DNA from: Streptomyces sp. NBC_01224
GTDB lineage: Bacteria > Actinomycetota > Actinomycetes > Streptomycetales > Streptomycetaceae
DNA: 64,000 bases
Reading direction: 5' to 3'
Assembly: GCF_036002945.1 (NCBI RefSeq)
Contig: NZ_CP108529.1
Span: forward strand, 4,459,001 to 4,523,000
The stretch's first letter is position 1. The number at the start of each line of letters is the position of its first letter. The notes below the pieces were generated by a model that was not told where the DNA came from, searched no databases, and saw only the letters and a program-made list of their open reading frames with translations. This document shows positions 1 through 8,630 of this stretch, piece by piece. A program made the position numbers and the translations under genes.

Positions 1-32
1 GCGCTGAACGCGATGGGACCTGCGCCACTCAC
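1..32 (-). CDS. 5' end of next eCIS gene (partial)
   Basis: A GTG codon at 30-32 is preceded, eight bases upstream, by GGAGGG lying inside the end of the tube gene, which is ideal ribosome-binding spacing. The first ten codons read VSGAGPIAFS before the window ends. In eCIS loci the second tube gene is commonly followed by a LysM or spike gene, so this is probably the next baseplate component, but too little is visible to name it. Confidence 0.45.
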   Translation of the reverse strand, partial: MSGAGPIAFS

Positions 33-36
33 GAGG

Positions 37-474
37 TCAGCCCTCCATCACATAGCCGTGATGGGCGATCTCGATCGTCTCCATCGCGACCTTGGGCGAT
101 TCCGGGGTGAAGGAGGGGCCGGTCCAGCGGACGGGCACGACCTCCAGCAGCCCCCACTGGGCCACCTTCTGCCCGTCGCCGGTCCGCGCCTCGATGTGCG
201 CCGTCTTGCGGCTGAATCCGGTCGTCATGGTGGCGAACCAGCGGGCCACCTTCTCGGTCTCCTTGGTCAGCGGCCTGGACAGCTTTACGTTGGAGTACTT
301 CAGGCGGGTCGGCAGCTGCCACAGATGCCCGTTGTTGCCGCCCTCCTCACGCGTTTCGAGCACCACTTCACAGCCCAGCCCGTCACATGTGTTGAACGAC
401 CCGAGCTCGATGTCGTCGATCGTGACGACGAAGCAGACGCTGACGGCGGGATCGTTGTCCTGGGCGGTGGCCAT
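37..474 (-). CDS. eCIS tube protein (second copy, gp19/Hcp-like)
   Basis: The 145-residue protein has the length and strand pattern of phage-tail tube (T4 gp19-like) proteins. It has an N-terminal FVVTIDDIELGSFNTCDGL segment, a central WQLPTRLKYSNVKLSRPLT segment, and a C-terminal strand ending HHGYVMEG. In eCIS assemblies a second tube paralogue usually starts or adapts the inner tube at the baseplate. It lies 41 bases after the disordered QR-motif protein and just before a gene cut by the window edge, so it belongs to the same minus-strand operon. Family assignment is good; its position inside the particle is inferred from gene order. Confidence 0.85.
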   Translation of the reverse strand: MATAQDNDPAVSVCFVVTIDDIELGSFNTCDGLGCEVVLETREEGGNNGHLWQLPTRLKYSNVKLSRPLTKETEKVARWFATMTTGFSRKTAHIEARTGDGQKVAQWGLLEVVPVRWTGPSFTPESPKVAMETIEIAHHGYVMEG

Positions 475-515
475 GGCACGTACCTCTCAATTCCCTGTGT
501 TGTCGCTGCCGTTCA

Positions 516-2342
516 TCAGTGCCGGGTGTTGATGAGAAAACCCGCTCGTTCGCGTTCCAGCCGCAGATCCGCCTTGAAGAGCCTGCTGAGCGGTGTGTAC
601 AGGGCGCGTACCAGCTCGTCGGTGACGACGGGGGCTGCGGCGCCGCCGTGACCACCGCTCTGACCGGGTGGCGCGCCGGGGGCGGAGGCGGCCGCGCCCG
701 GTGCGCCGTGGTCCTCGGCCATGGGCCCGGGTTCCGGTTCCGGTTCGGGCTCCTGGGGAGGATCCGGAGGCGGTGGTTCCGTGGTCTCCGTCTCGCGCTG
801 TACGACGGGTGATGAGTACGGCGGTGGCGGCGAGCCGAAGACGACACTGCCGTCGGCCATCCGCTGAGCCACCCCCGCGGCCACGGCGACCGAACCGGCC
901 GTGGGGAACGAGGGGGCGGCGGGCGCGGCGGGTGCGGTACGGCTGCCGGCACCCGGCAACGAACGAGGCACCGGCGGCCCGCCGACTGTCTGACGTTGCA
1001 GGGCGAAAAGCGGCCGAGAGGGCGCACCCGTCGCTTCCCCCGGAGTCATGGCGGTACGTTGCAGCGCCGCCGGCAGAGATGCGGCCGGCGCCACCGAAGG
1101 CGCACCCGCCCCGGCAGACGTCCAACGCACCGGAACGGCATCGGGCAGGGACGGCAGCCCGGGACCCGGCACCGGACCCGCACCACCCGACGGAGATGCC
1201 GCCGCCCCGTCCACGGCGGAACGCTGTACGACGCCCGCCCCACCGCTCTGCCCGGACTGGAGCGACAAGGGCCGGTCGGCGAGCAGGGGAGCGACCGGAG
1301 CGGTAACCGGGGGCGGTGACAGGGGAGCCTGCGCGGGCACGGCGGGAGTCCGCTGCACCGCCGGGGTGGACGAGGAGGCGGGAGTAGGCGCGGGTGCGGA
1401 CTCCGCCAGGGCGGACGAGGAGGCGACACTGGGCGCGGGTGCGGACTCCGACGGGGCGGACGAGGAGGCGGCACTGGGCGCGGGTGCGGACTCCGACGGG
1501 GCGGGGAGCAGCGGATCGTCACCGAGCAGCGGAGCAGTGGGCCCGTCGGACTCGGGGGCCGACTCCGGGGCCGCGGGCACCTCAGGGGCCTCCGGGACCT
1601 CACCGGCACTGTCGTCCGCCGCGCTCCGGGCAACCGGAACCACTCCGGCCGCCCCCTCCGTCTCCGGACCGGCGTGGGCAGCCTGTCGCTGTGCCGTGGG
1701 CGGCAGCGCGGACATGGGCGCGCCGAGACCGGGCGCACGCCGGGGCCGGTCCACGACCGGCGGCGTCACCGAACGCTGAACGGGCGGGAGCGGCGTCGCG
1801 GGCTCGGGCGCGGCCGATTCGGGTGCCGGTTCCGGAGCCGAGGCCGGTGCAAAGGGCTGCTCGCCCACCAGTTGGCGTACCGGCAACTCCGCCACGGCGG
1901 ACTCCCCGGCCGACGTCATAGCGGGCGCACCACTCACCGCAGCGCGCTGCACGGGTACGGACAGGGGTACGGACCTGGCGCGAACCGGCAGTTCCACCGG
2001 ACGTTCCACGGACCGCTGCACCGGTGAAGGCCGGCCCACGGACGCCGGGGTGGTGATCCCGTGCACGAGCCCGGTGGGCGCGTCCGGGCTGACCAGATGC
2101 CCGAGAGGCGTACCGAGCGAGGTGTCCTGCCGGGTGGAGAGCGATCCCTGGAACCCTGAAGGATCGATGACCAGATCCTGAGCGCCCAGGGTCCGCTGGA
2201 TGGGCGGCAGTTCAGCCAGATCGACCCGCTCGCGCGGCACGGCCGCCGGAGCGGCACCAGCGCTGCCGGTCCCCGTGCCCGCGGCCGTCCCCGTACCCGT
2301 CTCCGTGCGCCCACCACCGCGCAGCCAGGACATCAGGCCCAT
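516..2342 (-). CDS. Disordered Pro/Ala-rich eCIS accessory protein with repeated QR motifs
   Basis: The 608-residue protein is almost entirely Pro, Ala, Ser and Gly and is predicted by eye to be disordered. It contains eleven Gln-Arg motifs, nearly all after Ala, Val, Ile or Leu (for example PIQRT, PVQRS, VVQRS, ALQRT, VAQRM), and a three-fold 15-residue tandem repeat of the SESAPAPS type. Only the last ~35 residues look folded: TDELVRALYTPLSRLFKADL is amphipathic. The ATG at 2342 follows GGGAG at good spacing. It lies between the DUF6760-like gene and the second tube gene, within the structural operon. Its role is unknown; a tether, scaffold or loading factor is possible. The C-terminal helix may be the docking part. 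Confidence 0.7.
   Translation of the reverse strand: MGLMSWLRGGGRTETGTGTAAGTGTGSAGAAPAAVPRERVDLAELPPIQRTLGAQDLVIDPSGFQGSLSTRQDTSLGTPLGHLVSPDAPTGLVHGITTPASVGRPSPVQRSVERPVELPVRARSVPLSVPVQRAAVSGAPAMTSAGESAVAELPVRQLVGEQPFAPASAPEPAPESAAPEPATPLPPVQRSVTPPVVDRPRRAPGLGAPMSALPPTAQRQAAHAGPETEGAAGVVPVARSAADDSAGEVPEAPEVPAAPESAPESDGPTAPLLGDDPLLPAPSESAPAPSAASSSAPSESAPAPSVASSSALAESAPAPTPASSSTPAVQRTPAVPAQAPLSPPPVTAPVAPLLADRPLSLQSGQSGGAGVVQRSAVDGAAASPSGGAGPVPGPGLPSLPDAVPVRWTSAGAGAPSVAPAASLPAALQRTAMTPGEATGAPSRPLFALQRQTVGGPPVPRSLPGAGSRTAPAAPAAPSFPTAGSVAVAAGVAQRMADGSVVFGSPPPPYSSPVVQRETETTEPPPPDPPQEPEPEPEPGPMAEDHGAPGAAASAPGAPPGQSGGHGGAAAPVVTDELVRALYTPLSRLFKADLRLERERAGFLINTRH
1387..1505 (-). repeat. 45-bp in-frame tandem repeat (about 2.7 copies)
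   Basis: Units begin at 1387, 1432 and 1477 with a 45-base period, each starting GGCGCGGGTGCGGACTCC on the + strand. They encode the 15-residue SESAPAPS-type repeat of the disordered eCIS protein. The two rightmost copies are nearly identical, so copy number may vary between strains. Confidence 0.85.
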
Positions 2343-2371
2343 GGATTCTCCCGTCCTCCCTGCGCTGTTCG

Positions 2372-2515
2372 CTACTGCCCGTTGAGGCGAGCGATCTGTG
2401 CGACGAACCTCAGTCGTTCCGGGTGCTCCAGGTCCAGCAGCTCATCGAGCGGCCAGTGGAAGTGATAGGCGAGGTACGCGACCTCCTCGTAGAGCAGGTC
2501 GGCCGCGTACGTCAC
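2372..2515 (-). CDS. Small DUF6760-like eCIS/phage-tail protein
   Basis: A 47-residue ORF starts at GTG 2515, whose GTGA overlaps the stop of the upstream gene, and ends at 2372. It encodes an acidic, aromatic, helical protein containing YEEVAYLAYHFHWPLDELL and ending LRFVAQIARLNGQ. This pattern (a YxxVAYxAYHFHW helix followed by LDLEHPER) is what I recall for the very short DUF6760 proteins found in actinobacterial eCIS and phage-tail loci. The start-stop overlap and the protein-like composition make it a real gene although it is very short. It may act as a tail-assembly chaperone or adaptor; that function is inferred from position. Confidence 0.75.
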   Translation of the reverse strand: MTYAADLLYEEVAYLAYHFHWPLDELLDLEHPERLRFVAQIARLNGQ

Positions 2516-2982
2516 GATTCCCCCAGGCGGCCACCGGCGAGATTCACCGCGAACTCCTCCTTGCAGGCCGGGCAGCTGACGGCGGCCCGGGTGTGGCCCT
2601 CGGCGTTGATCCGCCGGTAGAAGTCCTGGAGGAAGGCCAGGTCGGAGGCGAAGAGGTCCTCGATGATGCCGGGGTGGATGTCGTCGATCGTGCCGATCCG
2701 GGTGACGACCCGGGCGATGAGCACGACGGAGAGGTACGCGGAGTTCTCGCGCACCCGGTCGTCCCGCAGCGGCACGAGTTCGTCGCGCGCGGTCGCGAGC
2801 CGCATGACGCCCGTGTGGTGCACGGCGCCCGTCTCGTCGACGTACCCGCGCGGCAGATCGAAGGTGAACTCGGTGCGCAGTGGCTCCCGTTGACCGGACC
2901 GCCCGCTCCCGCCGGCCGGGAGATGCGCGTCCGTCCGTCCGGGAGCCTCGGCCGGATCCGATGCCGGTGCCGTACGTCGCAT
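2512..2982 (-). CDS. eCIS tail-assembly-type protein with CxxC
   Basis: The 156-residue protein has a disordered, Pro/Arg/Gly-rich first third. A conserved-looking domain follows, with FTFDLPRGYVDETGAVHHTG, then LATARDELVPLRD and DDIHPGIIEDLFASDLAFLQ. The C-terminal segment contains CPACKEEF, a single zinc-knuckle-like CxxC pair. Phage-tail assembly chaperone-like proteins in eCIS clusters occupy exactly this place after the tube gene. Its ATG overlaps the tube stop (ATGA) and its stop overlaps the next GTG (GTGA), so the three genes are translationally coupled. The chaperone role is inferred from family resemblance and position. Confidence 0.7.
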   Translation of the reverse strand: MRRTAPASDPAEAPGRTDAHLPAGGSGRSGQREPLRTEFTFDLPRGYVDETGAVHHTGVMRLATARDELVPLRDDRVRENSAYLSVVLIARVVTRIGTIDDIHPGIIEDLFASDLAFLQDFYRRINAEGHTRAAVSCPACKEEFAVNLAGGRLGES

Positions 2983-3425
2983 CAGTCGAGTTCCATGCTC
3001 TCGTAGGTGATCGCGAGCTTCTCCGTCAGGACCGAGGTGTCACCGGCCTTGAGGGTGCCGATCTCCAGCGACTTCGGCCAGGCGTTGATGAGTTTGTAGC
3101 GCTTGATGGCGATGCCCTCGTGGTCGTACACGATGACCGCGCCGTTGCGGCGGGCCGCGGTCATCCGGCCGAACCGGGAGTCCTTGATCCACCGTTCGAA
3201 GCTGTTGTCCTCGGTGAGGCCCCGGGTCACGGTCACCTCACCGGCCTTCGGCCGGCCCGGGAGCTTCTTGATGGCGTAGCGGCCGTCGGCGGTGTTCTGC
3301 TTCAGCTCGATGACGTCCTGCTCCATCTTCAGACCACTGACCTCGGTGATCTGCTTGATGACGACGCTGTCGAATTCGAGGCCGAAGGAGGCCCCGACGG
3401 TGCTGTCGAGATCGGGAAGTGGCAC
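2982..3425 (-). CDS. eCIS inner tube protein (Hcp/gp19-like)
   Basis: The 147-residue protein is a classic phage-tail tube protein. It begins MPLPDLDSTVGASFGLEFDS and has a central LKQNTADGRYAIKKLPGRPK segment. A conserved W follows in DNSFERWIKDSRFG, and it ends with ITYESMELD. Such proteins stack as hexameric rings to form the rigid inner tube expelled when the sheath contracts. It lies 86 bases after the sheath gene and overlaps the assembly-protein start by ATGA. The sheath-tube order and near-standard length make this the major tube subunit; the more divergent copy at 37-474 is probably the minor one. Confidence 0.92.
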   Translation of the reverse strand: MPLPDLDSTVGASFGLEFDSVVIKQITEVSGLKMEQDVIELKQNTADGRYAIKKLPGRPKAGEVTVTRGLTEDNSFERWIKDSRFGRMTAARRNGAVIVYDHEGIAIKRYKLINAWPKSLEIGTLKAGDTSVLTEKLAITYESMELD

Positions 3426-3511
3426 AACAGGCTCCTTTACCGCTCTTGCCGCTTTTACCGCTTGGAGGACCTAAGGGCGGCCGCCGCGCTGCTCGGCCGG
3501 CTTCTGGCGCG

Positions 3512-5062
3512 CTACTCGTCGACGCCCCCGGTGCCCCCGGTCAGCTGGGAGAGGCGGAAGACGACGAACTCGGCCGGCCTGACCGGTGCCACCCCGATCT
3601 CGCAGATGACCTGACCTGCGTCGATGCTTTCCGGCGGATTGGTCTCACGGTCGCACTTGACGTAGAACGCCTCTTCCGGAGTGAGCCCGAACAGCGCCCC
3701 CTTGCGCCACTCGTTGACCAGGAACGCCGAGACCGTGCGCCGGATACGGGCCCACAGGGCGTCGTCGTTCGGTTCGAAGACGACCCACTGCGTACCGGCG
3801 AGGATCGACTCCTCCAGGTAGTTGAAGAGACGCCGGACATTCAGATAGCGCCAGGCCGGGTCCGAGGCCAGCGTGCGCGCGCCCCAGACCCGGATGCCGC
3901 GCCCGGGGAAGGACCGGATGCAGTTCAGCCCGATCGGGTTGAGCAGATCGTGTTCGCCCTTGGTCAGCTGCGTCTGCAGGGCGACCGCCCCTCGTACGAC
4001 CTCGTTGGCGGGGGCCTTGTGCACACCGCGCGACTCGTCGTTGCGGGCCCAGACCCCGGCTATGTGGCCGCTCGGCGGAACCAGCTGCGCACGTCCCGAC
4101 GAGGGATCGGCAACCCGGATCCAGGGGTAGTAGAGCGTGGCGTACTTGGAGTCGAAGTTGGCGCCGCCGGTGCGCCAGGCCCGGATCTGCTGCGGGCTGA
4201 GTCCGGGCGGCGGGTCGAGAATGGCGACGCGGTCGCCCATCAGCTCGCAGTGGCTGATCAGCCCCTGCTGCACGGCGACGACGGACTCCAGGTCCAACAG
4301 CCCGCGTTCGTATGCGCTCATGAGGTCCGGCACGGCGATCGTGGTGACCTCTTCGACGGCTTCGAGACCGCCGAGGCCGGTCCTGCGGTCGGGATCGCCG
4401 ACGTACAACTCGGGAGTCAGCGCCCCGGCACCGGGCGACGCGGGCGCCGCCGGGGCCAGGGTCACGGTCTGCAGCTCGGGCTTGGCCGGAGCCGCCCCGC
4501 GCCCGGACTCCCGTATCTCGATGAGCTCCGACTTGGCATTGACCCGGGTGGCGACGTTCTCCTTGCTGCGCTTCGTCGTGACGCTCGGGTACGTCTCCGC
4601 GACCTGCCCGTCCCGCTTCACGATCAGCTGGAAGACGTCGGAAGGCGGATCGTCCCCCTCCACCTCGGTCACTTCGACGGTGATCTCTCCGGTCACGCCC
4701 GGGCGGGGCTTCACCGCGTAGGGACCGAGCTGTGTCTCCGATCCGGCGGGCAGCTGTCCGGGGGTCCCGTTGCTCACGTCCTCGGCCGGGGGCTCGGTGC
4801 CGTCACCGATGCGCACCACGTAACAGACACCGCCGCCGTTGGAGAAGAACCCGTAGACGGCGGAGGCGAGATACGTACCGTCGACGAAGTCACCGAAGGT
4901 GCCGGCGAACTGGCTCCAGTTCGTGATCAGCGTCGGCTCGTCGAAGGGGCCCTTCTGCGCGAAGCCGACGAAGGCGGCGACCGAGGTGCCCACCCCTTCG
5001 ATCGGCCGGGATCCGGACTCGATCTCTTCGACGTAGACGCCCGGGGACAGGTACGACGGCAT
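3512..5062 (-). CDS. eCIS contractile sheath protein
   Basis: The 516-residue protein starts PSYLSPGVYVEEIESGSRPI, the hallmark N-terminus of phage-tail sheath proteins. It continues VGTSVAAFVGFAQKGP and has the conserved C-terminal sheath domain: ARTLASDPAWRYLNVRRLFN, FEPNDDALWARIR, and a closing VVFRLSQLTGG. ATG 5062 was chosen because AAGGAG lies ten bases upstream; an upstream in-frame ATG at 5095 lacks a site. The sheath contracts to drive the tube forward. It is the first gene of the minus-strand block after the cargo region, with a 262-base divergent gap to the effector gene that should hold promoters for both. Confidence 0.95.
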   Translation of the reverse strand: MPSYLSPGVYVEEIESGSRPIEGVGTSVAAFVGFAQKGPFDEPTLITNWSQFAGTFGDFVDGTYLASAVYGFFSNGGGVCYVVRIGDGTEPPAEDVSNGTPGQLPAGSETQLGPYAVKPRPGVTGEITVEVTEVEGDDPPSDVFQLIVKRDGQVAETYPSVTTKRSKENVATRVNAKSELIEIRESGRGAAPAKPELQTVTLAPAAPASPGAGALTPELYVGDPDRRTGLGGLEAVEEVTTIAVPDLMSAYERGLLDLESVVAVQQGLISHCELMGDRVAILDPPPGLSPQQIRAWRTGGANFDSKYATLYYPWIRVADPSSGRAQLVPPSGHIAGVWARNDESRGVHKAPANEVVRGAVALQTQLTKGEHDLLNPIGLNCIRSFPGRGIRVWGARTLASDPAWRYLNVRRLFNYLEESILAGTQWVVFEPNDDALWARIRRTVSAFLVNEWRKGALFGLTPEEAFYVKCDRETNPPESIDAGQVICEIGVAPVRPAEFVVFRLSQLTGGTGGVDE

Positions 5063-5324
5063 GTGAGTCTCTCCTTGGCCGGGGAACGCCCGCAATTCTC
5101 GTGACAGCGGCGATCACCGGGAACGGACGCACGGCCGCCCTGCCGTGCACCGGCCGCTGCCCGATCAGGCAATGCCCTCGCGCTGTACGGCCCAGCGGGT
5201 GCTGCCCCCGGCCACGTCCCCACGCGCTGCGTACGCGATCCACCGCCCCCACACCCTGGGACGGCGGCAGGGCCATGTGCGTCGAGTGCCGACTGCCCAG
5301 GGAAGTGGTGGGCCGGGAGGACGG

Positions 5325-8300
5325 ATGAAGGCGGTTCCGGAGAAGGATCCTGTCTCCGCATCCGGCCGTGGAGGTATCCCCCGTGCCGACGATGCGACAG
5401 TCACGCCCGAAGTGTCCCGTTCGCAGACACCCCCACCCCACCGCCCGCCGGGTGACCGCCCCGCCCCCGACCCCCGCAGCCTGCAACGCCTGCAACGCGC
5501 GGCAGGCAACGCGGCGGTGTCGCGCCTGGTCGCGCAGCGCTACACAGCCCCCGTGAAACCCTCCCCCGCCCAGGCTCCCGGCTTCCGCAAGGTCAAGGCG
5601 GACGTGACGGCGAAGCGGACGAGGATCGCGGTCCATGCCCCCGCCGCCGCCGAGTCGAAGTCGGCACAGGACGCGGCCATCGCGCCACCCGACGACAAGG
5701 AGGCGCAGGGCAAGGCGGCGAACGCGGAGAAGATGAACGCCGCGAAGCCGGGCGAGTTCAACAAGCAGGCATTCATCGACGCGGTGAACAAGGCAATCGA
5801 CGCACAGGCCCCGAAGAACCTCGACGACGCCGACAAGTTCTCCAAGTCCGGCAAGGCCGACAAGATCAAGTCAGAGGTCGACGGCAAGGTCTCCGACGGC
5901 AAGGAGTCCTCCGCCAAGGACATCGACACCACGACAAAGGCCCCACCGGACACGTCGGCGGCCAAGGACAAGCCGGTCACCCCGATGACCCCGGACCAAC
6001 CCCCACCCAACCCCGGCGCCCCCTCCGCCACGGACGCCATCCCCGCCCCACAACCCGCCTCCGTCACGGACTTCTCCCAGGGCCCCGCCCAGAACGACCA
6101 GGCAATGGCCGACGCCGAGGTCACCGAGGACCAGCTCGCCAAGGGCAACGAACCGGAATTCGACCAGGCCCTCTCCGCGAAGAAGACCGCCGAGACGGAC
6201 TCGGCGAAGGCCCCCGCCAAGGGCAGATCGGCCGAGGCCCAGCAACTCACCACCGCGAAGGCCGGAGCAGCGGCCTCCGGAGCGCAGGCCATGACCGCCC
6301 TGACCGCGACCCGCGCCTCGGCCGGGAAACAGGTCGACGGCGGCAAGGGCGAGACGAAGTCGAAGGACGAGAAGAAACGCGCCGAGGTCACCGCGAAGCT
6401 CCAGAAGGTCTACGACGGCACGAAGAAGGACGTCGAGGAAACCCTCTCCGGCCTGGACAAGAAGGTCGACACCACGTTCACGACGGGTGAGAAAGCGGCA
6501 CGGGACGCCTTCACCGCCGACCACAAACGGCGCATGAAGAAGTACAAGGACAAGCGGTACTCAGGCATGTTCGGGCCGGCGAAGTGGGCCAAGGACAAGC
6601 TCATGGGCATGCCGAAGGAGGCCAACGACCTCTTCCAGGAAGCCCGCAAGCTCTACGTCACGAAGATGCAGACCGTCATCTCCTCCGTCGCCGACATCAT
6701 CGGCGCCGAACTCGGCCGCGCGAAGGCCCGCATCGCCAAGGGGCGCACCGAACTCAAGGCCGAAGTCGACAGACTCCCCGCCGACCTGCGCCAGTTCGGC
6801 CAGGACGCGGCCAAGGACTTCGCAGGAAAGTTCGACGACCTCGAAACCACCGTCAACGAGAAGTCCGAACAGCTCGTCCAGGACCTCGCGACGAAGTACA
6901 CCGCAGCCCTCAACAAGATCGACGAGGAGATCAAGAAACTCCAGGAAGCCAACAAGGGCCTGATCGACAAGGCGAAGGACGCCATCGTCGGCGCCATCAA
7001 GACGATCAACGAACTCAAGAACCTCCTCCTCGGCATCCTCGCCAAGGCCGCCTCCGCCATCATGAAGATCATCAAGGACCCCATCGGCTTCCTCGGCAAC
7101 CTCGTACGAGCCGTCGGCGCCGGCCTCAACCTCTTCATCACCAACGTCGCCGAACACCTCAAGACCGGCGTCGTCTCCTGGCTGCTCGGCACCGCCGTCA
7201 AGGCCGGCCTCGAACTCCCCCAGAAGTTCGACCTCAAGGGCATCATCCAGCTCATCGCCTCCCTCCTCGGCCTGACCTGGGCCAACATCCGCGCCCGCAT
7301 CACCCGCAAGGGCATCCCCGACCAGGCCATGACCGCCGTCGAACAATCCGTCCCCGTCGCCCAGACCCTCGCCCGCGAAGGCCCCGCAGGCGCCGTCAAG
7401 GAAATCACCGCCGAGGCCGGCGACCTCAAAGCCACCATCCTCGAAAAACTCACCAGCTACCTGATCCCCACCGTCATCATCGCCGGCATCACCTGGATCA
7501 TCTCCCTCCTCAACCCCGCCTCCGCCTTCATCCGCGCGGTCAAGGGAATCATCGACATCGTCACGTTCATCGTGAACCAGGGCGCCCAAATCGTTGAATT
7601 CGTCAACGCCGTCCTCGACGCCGTCATCGCCATCGCCAACGGCGGCACCGCAGGCGTCCCCAAGATGGTCGAAGCAGCCCTCGCCGCCAGCGTCCCCCTC
7701 CTCATCGGCTTCCTCGCCTCACTCCTCGGCATCGGCAACCTCGCCAACAAAGTCAAATCCGTCTTCCACGCCATCGCCAAACCCGTCAACCGCGCCATCG
7801 ACAAAATCGTGGGCTTCATCGCCAAGGCGGGCAAGAAACTCTGGGCAAAACTCAAGGGAAAGGAAACGAACAAGGGGAAGGCGTCCGAGAATGACAAGCC
7901 TACCGATTCAGGAAAAGAGAAGAAGGCAACCATACATTTCACGATGCAGGGGTCCCAACACACCCTGTACTTTATATCCGGCCGCCAGACAGAGATGGCC
8001 AGCAGGAGAAAGGACCTACGAGAGACGGTTGAGAAGATGTCTCGGAAACTTGCCACCGAGAGCGACGAACAAGCGCAACTCGAAAAGATTTACCTCGATG
8101 ACATACTGGAAAAAATGGTTGCCGCCGAGCACGCCTTGACTACTAGTGGCGCGCAAAGCAGGGAGTTCAGGAGCGCCTCCAACGCCGTGGTGGCCGCGAT
8201 TAACGAGTATGCGAAAGATACCGGCAGAGACGACATCGAACTAGGGACCGCCCGAGAGGAAGTCAAAAAGATAATTGAAGGAAAGGGGACTCGATTCGTT

Positions 8301-8624
8301 CCCGCATCAGAGTATAAAAAGCATTGGCCTAGGCCCCCGGAGAAGGCTCAGGATATCGCAAAGCAGCTAAAAGCGGGACAGTACATAATAAGCGAGGAGG
8401 AGATCGCAGAACTTGAGCGCGACACGCTACTCACAGGGACACTGGTCGATAAATCGAACGGAAATTATCACGCATACAAACGCTATCCCATTCAGTTGGG
8501 ATGGGAGGCGATCGGCGAAGGGAAGGGGAAGAAGGATCAGAAGGTCGTACCTGCATTCGTTCTGCGTGCCGAAATATCAAGCAGACAGATCCACTCCCAC
8601 CCAAGAACCGATTTCGGAAAGTGA
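5325..8624 (+). CDS. Large modular eCIS-linked effector with variable C-terminal module
   Basis: The 1,099-residue protein (ATG after GGGAGGACGG) is built of modules. Residues 1-75 are Pro-rich and contain LQRLQRAAGNAAV (53-65), a motif also found in the DUF4157 protein of this locus. Residues ~80-600 are Ala/Lys/Asp-rich and helical. Residues ~600-850 contain hydrophobic helices (TVIIAGITWIISLLNP; PLLIGFLASLLGIG) that could insert into membranes. From about residue 856 (base ~7890) composition changes sharply to AT-richer DNA with rare codons, and the ~240-residue C-terminus ends RQIHSHPRTDFGK. This is the layout of a polymorphic toxin carried on a conserved delivery scaffold. The toxic activity is not recognised; no HNH or NUC motif is clear. 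It lacks a signal peptide, as expected for a cytoplasmically loaded CIS cargo. Confidence 0.75.
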   Translation: MKAVPEKDPVSASGRGGIPRADDATVTPEVSRSQTPPPHRPPGDRPAPDPRSLQRLQRAAGNAAVSRLVAQRYTAPVKPSPAQAPGFRKVKADVTAKRTRIAVHAPAAAESKSAQDAAIAPPDDKEAQGKAANAEKMNAAKPGEFNKQAFIDAVNKAIDAQAPKNLDDADKFSKSGKADKIKSEVDGKVSDGKESSAKDIDTTTKAPPDTSAAKDKPVTPMTPDQPPPNPGAPSATDAIPAPQPASVTDFSQGPAQNDQAMADAEVTEDQLAKGNEPEFDQALSAKKTAETDSAKAPAKGRSAEAQQLTTAKAGAAASGAQAMTALTATRASAGKQVDGGKGETKSKDEKKRAEVTAKLQKVYDGTKKDVEETLSGLDKKVDTTFTTGEKAARDAFTADHKRRMKKYKDKRYSGMFGPAKWAKDKLMGMPKEANDLFQEARKLYVTKMQTVISSVADIIGAELGRAKARIAKGRTELKAEVDRLPADLRQFGQDAAKDFAGKFDDLETTVNEKSEQLVQDLATKYTAALNKIDEEIKKLQEANKGLIDKAKDAIVGAIKTINELKNLLLGILAKAASAIMKIIKDPIGFLGNLVRAVGAGLNLFITNVAEHLKTGVVSWLLGTAVKAGLELPQKFDLKGIIQLIASLLGLTWANIRARITRKGIPDQAMTAVEQSVPVAQTLAREGPAGAVKEITAEAGDLKATILEKLTSYLIPTVIIAGITWIISLLNPASAFIRAVKGIIDIVTFIVNQGAQIVEFVNAVLDAVIAIANGGTAGVPKMVEAALAASVPLLIGFLASLLGIGNLANKVKSVFHAIAKPVNRAIDKIVGFIAKAGKKLWAKLKGKETNKGKASENDKPTDSGKEKKATIHFTMQGSQHTLYFISGRQTEMASRRKDLRETVEKMSRKLATESDEQAQLEKIYLDDILEKMVAAEHALTTSGAQSREFRSASNAVVAAINEYAKDTGRDDIELGTAREEVKKIIEGKGTRFVPASEYKKHWPRPPEKAQDIAKQLKAGQYIISEEEIAELERDTLLTGTLVDKSNGNYHAYKRYPIQLGWEAIGEGKGKKDQKVVPAFVLRAEISSRQIHSHPRTDFGK

Positions 8625-8630
8625 AGCATC

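Noticed and set aside
5145..5324. In-frame extension of the effector gene upstream of 5325
   Set aside because: No ribosome-binding site precedes the upstream start and its Pro/Arg-rich residues look like intergenic translation; ATG 5325 has GGGAGG at proper spacing.
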